NCBI GenBank assembly: GCA_904502145.1
Contig: CAJGDH010000052.1
Location: forward strand, 1 to 10,233
Reading direction: 5' to 3'
DNA length: 10,233 bases
Source: an uncultured Eubacterium sp.
GTDB lineage: Bacteria; Bacillota; Clostridia; Lachnospirales; Lachnospiraceae
Each line of letters opens with the position of its first letter. The stretch's first letter is position 1. This document shows, in pieces, positions 6,817 to 10,233 of this stretch. The position numbers and the translations under genes are program-made. A model generated the notes under the pieces. That model ran no database searches, had not been told where the DNA came from, and saw nothing but the letters and a program-made list of their open reading frames with translations.

Positions 6817-7554
6817 TCAGAGGTTATTCTGCTCCCTGCAAAAGACGCGGACCCTCTTCTTAAGGATCCGTAAGCATCTCAACATGGAGATCCTCTTCTT
6901 TATCATAAAAGCAACGGAGCCGTGTTTCATTTCCGTCACATTTTCTTCGTGTCTCCTGTACCGGATCAGGCATTCCCTGAGCAGTCCTGTTCCGCCCAGC
7001 ATCTCCCCGGCGGTTCCGATCCAGTAATCATGCATATACATAGAGTCCGGGATCGGCAGGATCACCGGCCTGATCCGGCTCCGGAAAGCCATGCAGCAGC
7101 CCACATAGCTGTTCTTCATCAGGTTTTTAAGCAGTCCTGTCCTGCTTTGCCGGTAATCGAACATGGTGGCTCCACACTGAAGGACCTCATCTGCGTCGAT
7201 CAGCTCCGCATTATGGAGGACCACATCCACACCTGAATTATCGAAGGCTCTCATCACCTTTTTCACTTTGTTCTCTATCCAGAGATCGTCCTGGTCAGAG
7301 AGAAAGATGATCTCACCCCTGCAGGCGGAGATGGCATATTCAAAATTCTTCACCACCCCCAGGCCGGGGCCCTCCAGCAGCCGGATCCGGCCGTCATCCC
7401 GGGCCATCCGCTCCAGAAGTTCCGCCGAACCGTCGGACGCCCGGTCCACGGAGAGGACGATTTCATCCTCCGGACCAAGCTGTCCCAGTATGGAATACAG
7501 CTGCTTCTCAATATATTTACCGCCGTTATAATAGGCCAGGGCCACTGAAATCAT
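6817..7554 (-). CDS. Family 2 glycosyltransferase, rhamnosyltransferase-like
   Basis: This 245-aa protein has a GT-A fold: the start strand ISVALAYYNGGKYIEKQL (2-19), the nucleotide-site segment SVDRASDGS (35-43), KNFEYAISACRGEIIFLSDQDDLW (69-92) with the metal-binding acidic motif in SDQDD, VVLHNAELID (111-120), and the acceptor-side motifs HDYW (175-178) and YRRHEENVT (199-207). The SDQDD plus HD-W plus YR-H-xNV combination is typical of bacterial rhamnosyltransferases, so a dTDP-sugar donor is plausible but unproven. In SVDRASDGS the first Asp of the usual pair is Val. There is no membrane helix; the C-terminus (215-245) is very basic and could bind membrane. yfhO follows 29 nt downstream, suggesting a joint role in envelope glycan synthesis. 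The ATG at 7552-7554 has GGGAGG 8 nt upstream, which rules out the GTG 18 nt earlier. Confidence 0.88.
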   Translation of the reverse strand: MISVALAYYNGGKYIEKQLYSILGQLGPEDEIVLSVDRASDGSAELLERMARDDGRIRLLEGPGLGVVKNFEYAISACRGEIIFLSDQDDLWIENKVKKVMRAFDNSGVDVVLHNAELIDADEVLQCGATMFDYRQSRTGLLKNLMKNSYVGCCMAFRSRIRPVILPIPDSMYMHDYWIGTAGEMLGGTGLLRECLIRYRRHEENVTEMKHGSVAFMIKKRISMLRCLRILKKRVRVFCREQNNL

Positions 7555-7562
7555 CTGAGAAT

Positions 7563-7568
7563 CCTCCC
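7563..7568 (-). promoter_or_regulatory. Ribosome binding site of the glycosyltransferase gene
   Basis: GGGAGG on the minus strand lies 8 nt before the ATG at 7552-7554. An in-frame GTG at 7570-7572 would place this motif inside the coding region, so the motif fixes the shorter start, where the protein begins directly with the first strand of the fold. Confidence 0.75.
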
Positions 7569-7598
7569 ACACACAAACTTCCTTTTTTTATCGAAGGA

Positions 7599-7778
7599 TC
7601 AGAGGATGATATCCTCTTCTTCTTTCTTCTTCTGCGCCGCACGGATCTTCTCCTTGACTTCGGGGGAGACAGATTCATCCTCAAGGATCTTCTGATAATC
7701 CTCCGTGCTCTTAGTCAGGTTATTTCCGAGAAATATCTTCGCTACCTGATCATCCAGTCTTCCGATCACAACACCCAT
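7599..7778 (-). CDS. Small hypothetical protein, 59 aa
   Basis: A 59-residue reading frame fills the space between the ATPase and glycosyltransferase genes. It starts at the ATG at 7776-7778 and ends with TGA at 7599-7601. AAGGAGG lies 5 nt before the start, one of the best ribosome sites in the window, so translation is likely despite the small size. The N-terminal third (MGVVIGRLDDQVAKIFLGNN) mixes short hydrophobic stretches with acidic residues; the rest is charged and probably helical, with EKIRAAQKKKEEED near the end and a hydrophobic IIL tail. There is no signal peptide, membrane helix or metal-binding Cys/His cluster. I do not recognise the family. Lying 51 nt after the ATPase gene, it may be a partner or adaptor of it; this is inferred from position only. 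Confidence 0.7.
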   Translation of the reverse strand: MGVVIGRLDDQVAKIFLGNNLTKSTEDYQKILEDESVSPEVKEKIRAAQKKKEEEDIIL

Positions 7779-7783
7779 GGTAA

Positions 7784-7790
7784 CCTCCTT
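7784..7790 (-). promoter_or_regulatory. Strong ribosome binding site of the 59-aa gene
   Basis: AAGGAGG on the minus strand, 5 nt before the ATG at 7776-7778, is a full match to the anti-Shine-Dalgarno core. It is the main evidence that the 59-aa frame is translated. Confidence 0.75.
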
Positions 7791-7829
7791 ATCCTCATCC
7801 GTGGCGAATCCCCGGCCGCGATCCGTGGT

Positions 7830-9134
7830 TTATTCGTGGGCCATACCCGCCAGGTAATTGATAAACTGCTGGGCCGTCCTTCCGGAAATCCCTCCGTGGG
7901 ACAGCTCCCACTTATTTGCCTCCGCGAACAGTTCCTCATCGGTCAGGCTGATCTGGGGATATTTCCCGGCCAGATGCTTCACGATGGCAAAGAACTCCTT
8001 CTGGGTCGGCTTCGTATAGTTGATGGTCACTCCGAATCTGGCCGCCAGGGACAGTTTTTCCGTCATGGTGTCGGAACGGTGCAGTTCGTTGTCACGGTCC
8101 GACCGGTCAGTCCAGAGCTCCCGGATCAGGTGACGGCGGTTGGATGTGGCATAGATCAGGATATTGTCCGGTTTTGTCTCCATGCCTCCCTCTATGACCG
8201 CCTTCAGAAACTTGTATTCTGTCTCGAACTCCTCGAAAGACAGATCATCCATATAGATGATAAAACGATAATTCCGGTTTTTTATATGGCTGATGACCGA
8301 GGAAAGATCCCTGTACTGATGCTTGTAGATCTCGATCATCCGCAGGCCCCGGTCATAATACTGGTTGAGGATCGCCTTGATACTGGTGGATTTGCCCGTA
8401 CCCGCGTCCCCGTATAAAAGACAGTTGTTGCAGGGCAGACCCCGGACAAACGCTTCCGTGTTGTCGATCAGCTTTTTCTTCTGGATCTCGTAACCTACCA
8501 GATCATCAAGAACCACCATCTCCAGGTTCTTGATGGGGATGAAATTCAGGCTGCCCCCCTCACTGGTAAAGCGGAAAGCTTTGTTGAGGCCGAACATGCC
8601 CACACCGTACTCCCGGTAAAAGCCTACCACCTCATCAAAGAAGGTTTCCACATCCTCCGCCGCTGCCAGCCTGTCGGAGAGAGCCCTCACCTTCTGGCTG
8701 ACATTCCGGTTGTACATCCTTTCCTGTTTGGGGATCGCCCGGTAATTGACGATGGTGGAAAAGCAGTCGATACCCAGTGCCTCCTCAAGAGGGCGGAAAT
8801 CGAAGTGGAAAAGATTCATGAACACACGGAAATCATTTTCTGCGAAATGATTGACTGTCCCTTCATTTTTCCCCACTTTCTCGCTGGTCAGACTGAAGGA
8901 ATTCTCATTGGTGATCAGGACATAGGTAAGGTAGTCCTGCCAGAGGTTCCGGTCAAACCCATAGGTGGTTCCCAGGTCCAGGATGGCCTTCACCTGGCGG
9001 AATATGTCCGTCACCAGCTCATCCTGCCGGTAATGGCAGCTGTCAAACCTCTTGTAAACCCCTGCCAGTTGCTTTAAGATGCTGTCCTCACCCAGGTTGC
9101 GGTAGAGGATCAGTTTTGATACTTCACGAAACAT
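7830..9134 (-). CDS. DUF815 family AAA-type ATPase
   Basis: This 434-aa cytoplasmic P-loop ATPase has an N-terminal helical region of about 200 residues with no motif I recognise, then the DUF815 ATPase domain. That domain opens with NLEMVVLDDLVGYEIQKK (203-220), followed by Walker A GDAGTGKS (242-249), Walker B FIIYMDDLSFE (291-301, Asp pair 296-297), a sensor-1 type NILIYATSNRRHL (324-336), a DRDNELHRSDTMTEKLSLAARFG block (347-368) with an arginine-finger candidate at R366, and GGISGRT (414-420) with a sensor-2 type Arg. All nucleotide-handling residues are present, so it should be active. The family is widespread but uncharacterised; as an AAA protein it may remodel a partner protein. The start ATG at 9132-9134 follows AGGAAGG at a rather long spacing of about 12 nt. 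Its neighbours are the 232-aa and 59-aa proteins, possible partners. Confidence 0.9.
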   Translation of the reverse strand: MFREVSKLILYRNLGEDSILKQLAGVYKRFDSCHYRQDELVTDIFRQVKAILDLGTTYGFDRNLWQDYLTYVLITNENSFSLTSEKVGKNEGTVNHFAENDFRVFMNLFHFDFRPLEEALGIDCFSTIVNYRAIPKQERMYNRNVSQKVRALSDRLAAAEDVETFFDEVVGFYREYGVGMFGLNKAFRFTSEGGSLNFIPIKNLEMVVLDDLVGYEIQKKKLIDNTEAFVRGLPCNNCLLYGDAGTGKSTSIKAILNQYYDRGLRMIEIYKHQYRDLSSVISHIKNRNYRFIIYMDDLSFEEFETEYKFLKAVIEGGMETKPDNILIYATSNRRHLIRELWTDRSDRDNELHRSDTMTEKLSLAARFGVTINYTKPTQKEFFAIVKHLAGKYPQISLTDEELFAEANKWELSHGGISGRTAQQFINYLAGMAHE

Positions 9135-9212
9135 AATCAGTCTGTTACCTTCCTGTAATCTTTCTGGTCCGCAGATCTGTTTCTCATCCGGAAATGAATT
9201 TATCTCCGGAGA

Positions 9213-9911
9213 TTATTTCTCCTCCGCGGATTTCCCTGATCTGGCGATCTCCATCATCTTTTCTTCATCCATTCCCAGGCCGTTGATCTCGCCGGCAAAC
9301 TGCTTCTTCATGGCCGCCAGCTTATCATTCACCTGTTCCCTGGCCTTATCCGGATCATCAGTGTCAAACTCCGTGAATCCGTCCCACACGGAAGCCGCAG
9401 GTTTTCCCTGCCTCATCAGGATACTCTTACTCTTCTCCGAGAAGAACTCCAGCCCCGGGAAGGAATATTTGGGCTTATCATCATCGTAGACCAGGCCCTT
9501 CCTCATATCCTCAAGCTTGACCAGGCCGGGAAAAGCATGCTTCGGCCGGTAGTCAGGCATATTGAAGACTTCAAAACAGTTCAGGAGCTCATATTTGGTC
9601 ATATCTTCGGGGATCCCTTTCCTGAGGTAATCCGGGAAATGATCTTTATAAAACTCGAAGATGACCTGTCTGACCTCAGGCCGTTTTGAAAGCTCCGCCG
9701 GGACCTCCTCGTCATTGACGAAGAAGAAATAGCGGTCCACCATGGGGAGGATCCTCTCCTGGGCAGTGATGGATGTGATCTCCGGTACCTTATCGTAGGA
9801 CACCTCCAGACGGCGGTTGGTCTTGTTGCCGTCCTTTGTTTCAGTGACACCTTCCATCTTATGCTTGTCCAGTTCAAAAAACAGACTCTTTAACAATGAA
9901 AACTCAAACAT
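9213..9911 (-). CDS. Uncharacterised 232-aa protein with duplicated FPGL motif
   Basis: I do not recognise this family. The protein is soluble and highly charged. Residues 1-17 (MFEFSLLKSLFFELDKH) are an amphipathic start, 45-95 look like a compact mixed region (ERILPMVDRYFFFVNDEEV, then VRQVIFEFYKDHFPDYL), and 185-232 are a charged helical tail ending GKSAEEK. A nine-residue motif occurs twice: RPKHAFPGL at 122-130 and KPKYSFPGL at 146-154, 24 residues apart. There is no signal peptide, membrane helix, Cys cluster or nucleotide-binding motif. The ATG at 9909-9911 is preferred over a TTG 6 nt earlier because AAAGG lies 7 nt before the ATG and only 1 nt before the TTG. The gene sits 24 nt after the membrane-protein gene and 78 nt before the DUF815 ATPase, so a partnership with that ATPase is possible. 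The stop codon touches a 12-bp palindrome. Confidence 0.8.
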   Translation of the reverse strand: MFEFSLLKSLFFELDKHKMEGVTETKDGNKTNRRLEVSYDKVPEITSITAQERILPMVDRYFFFVNDEEVPAELSKRPEVRQVIFEFYKDHFPDYLRKGIPEDMTKYELLNCFEVFNMPDYRPKHAFPGLVKLEDMRKGLVYDDDKPKYSFPGLEFFSEKSKSILMRQGKPAASVWDGFTEFDTDDPDKAREQVNDKLAAMKKQFAGEINGLGMDEEKMMEIARSGKSAEEK

Positions 9912-9918
9912 ATCCAAA

Positions 9919-9923
9919 CCTTT
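9919..9923 (-). promoter_or_regulatory. Ribosome binding site of the 232-aa gene
   Basis: AAAGG, preceded by AG, on the minus strand lies 7 nt before the ATG at 9909-9911. The in-frame TTG at 9915-9917 is only 1 nt away from it, so the ATG is the better start. Confidence 0.55.
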
Positions 9924-9935
9924 CTATCTAAACAT

Positions 9936-10233
9936 TTATCTCATGACAAAACCCATGATCATGGATATCAGGAAATACATCCAGAAAATGAAGATGAGTA
10001 CCACCCAGAGGGTTCCCCTTCCGTTCTTTCTGCCGACGGTTGTTTTTCCGCCCTGGGGGACAGCCTTTCCCCGGTTCCTCGGTTTACCCGGGACCACTCT
10101 CCCGTTACCCAGATGGGTATGGCTTCCATCCAGGTCCTTGCTTCCCCCGTGATCCGGCATGGAAAATGTCTTGCCGGAATCTTTTCTTCCCAGGATAATA
10201 TCCGTCAGCCTGTCACCGGATTCTTTGTCGGAA
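9936..10233 (-). CDS. C-terminal part of a protein with one terminal membrane helix
   Basis: The frame is open from the right window edge to a TAA at 9936-9938, so only the last 98 residues are seen and the true start lies outside. An internal ATG at 10158-10160 exists, but the frame continues without a stop upstream of it and no ribosome site precedes it. The visible part runs SDKESGDRLTDIILGR, then a Gly/Lys/Arg-rich, probably disordered linker (residues 25-70 of the visible part), then one hydrophobic segment, TLWVVLIFIFWMYFLISMIM, ending FVMR. This is the layout of a tail-anchored protein: soluble domain outside the window, flexible basic linker, C-terminal helix. The family is not recognisable. 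It is the first visible member of the unit leading to the DUF815 ATPase, with 24 nt to the next start. Confidence 0.75.
   Translation of the reverse strand, partial: SDKESGDRLTDIILGRKDSGKTFSMPDHGGSKDLDGSHTHLGNGRVVPGKPRNRGKAVPQGGKTTVGRKNGRGTLWVVLIFIFWMYFLISMIMGFVMR

Noticed and set aside
7601..7617. Perfect 7-bp hairpin (AGAGGAT, 3-nt loop, ATCCTCT) at the end of the 59-aa gene
   Set aside because: On the minus strand it is followed by an A-run, not a U-run, so it is not an intrinsic terminator; it may simply reflect the GAG/GAT codons of the C-terminus.
7797..7828. 8-bp direct repeat ATCCGTGG (7797-7804 and 7821-7828) between the ATPase and 59-aa genes
   Set aside because: It is short, flanks no insertion and is expected by chance at this length.
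9202..9213. 12-bp palindrome ATCTCCGGAGAT touching the stop codon of the 232-aa gene
   Set aside because: As a hairpin it has only a 4-bp stem and no U-run follows, so it is too weak for a terminator call; a single short palindrome is not enough for an operator call.

Overview
The window is a gene-dense, single-strand stretch of a bacterial chromosome: every gene I can support is read leftwards (minus strand). The gene families (Tad pilus ATPases, YfhO, a YpuA/DUF1002 secreted protein, a DUF815 ATPase), the strong AGGAGG-type ribosome sites, the TTG start and the G/C-ending codons suggest a Gram-positive Clostridia-type organism, probably Lachnospiraceae. That is a judgement by family and style, not a database result. 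I see no rRNA, tRNA, CRISPR array, insertion sequence or phage gene.

There appear to be two transcription units. The first, in transcription order from the right edge, holds: the C-terminal part of a protein ending in one membrane helix (9936-10233, cut by the edge); an unrecognised 232-aa protein with a duplicated PK-x-x-FPGL motif (9213-9911); a DUF815-type P-loop ATPase (7830-9134); a 59-aa protein (7599-7778); a soluble family-2 glycosyltransferase of the rhamnosyltransferase type (6817-7554); a large YfhO-type membrane protein (4118-6787); and a secreted YpuA/DUF1002 protein (3331-4221). The last start lies 104 nt inside yfhO, so its signal peptide is encoded out of frame within the acidic tail of YfhO. 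The unit ends at a strong intrinsic terminator (3234-3278).

The second unit starts at a near-consensus extended -10 promoter (3084-3112) preceded by an AT-rich tract and a tandem 18-bp repeat. It encodes the start of a Tad (tight adherence / Flp-type pilus) machine: a degenerate TadZ/CpaE-like protein that has lost its nucleotide-binding residues, the TadA/CpaF secretion ATPase, the TadB inner-membrane platform protein, and the 5' end of another gene with a TTG start (perhaps tadC). These genes overlap or abut, which suggests translational coupling; pilin genes would be expected beyond the left edge.

The most useful leads are the out-of-frame yfhO/DUF1002 overlap, the pseudo-ATPase version of TadZ, the uncharacterised module around the DUF815 ATPase (tail-anchored protein, 232-aa protein, ATPase, 59-aa protein) joined to envelope-glycan genes, and the repeats upstream of the tad promoter.
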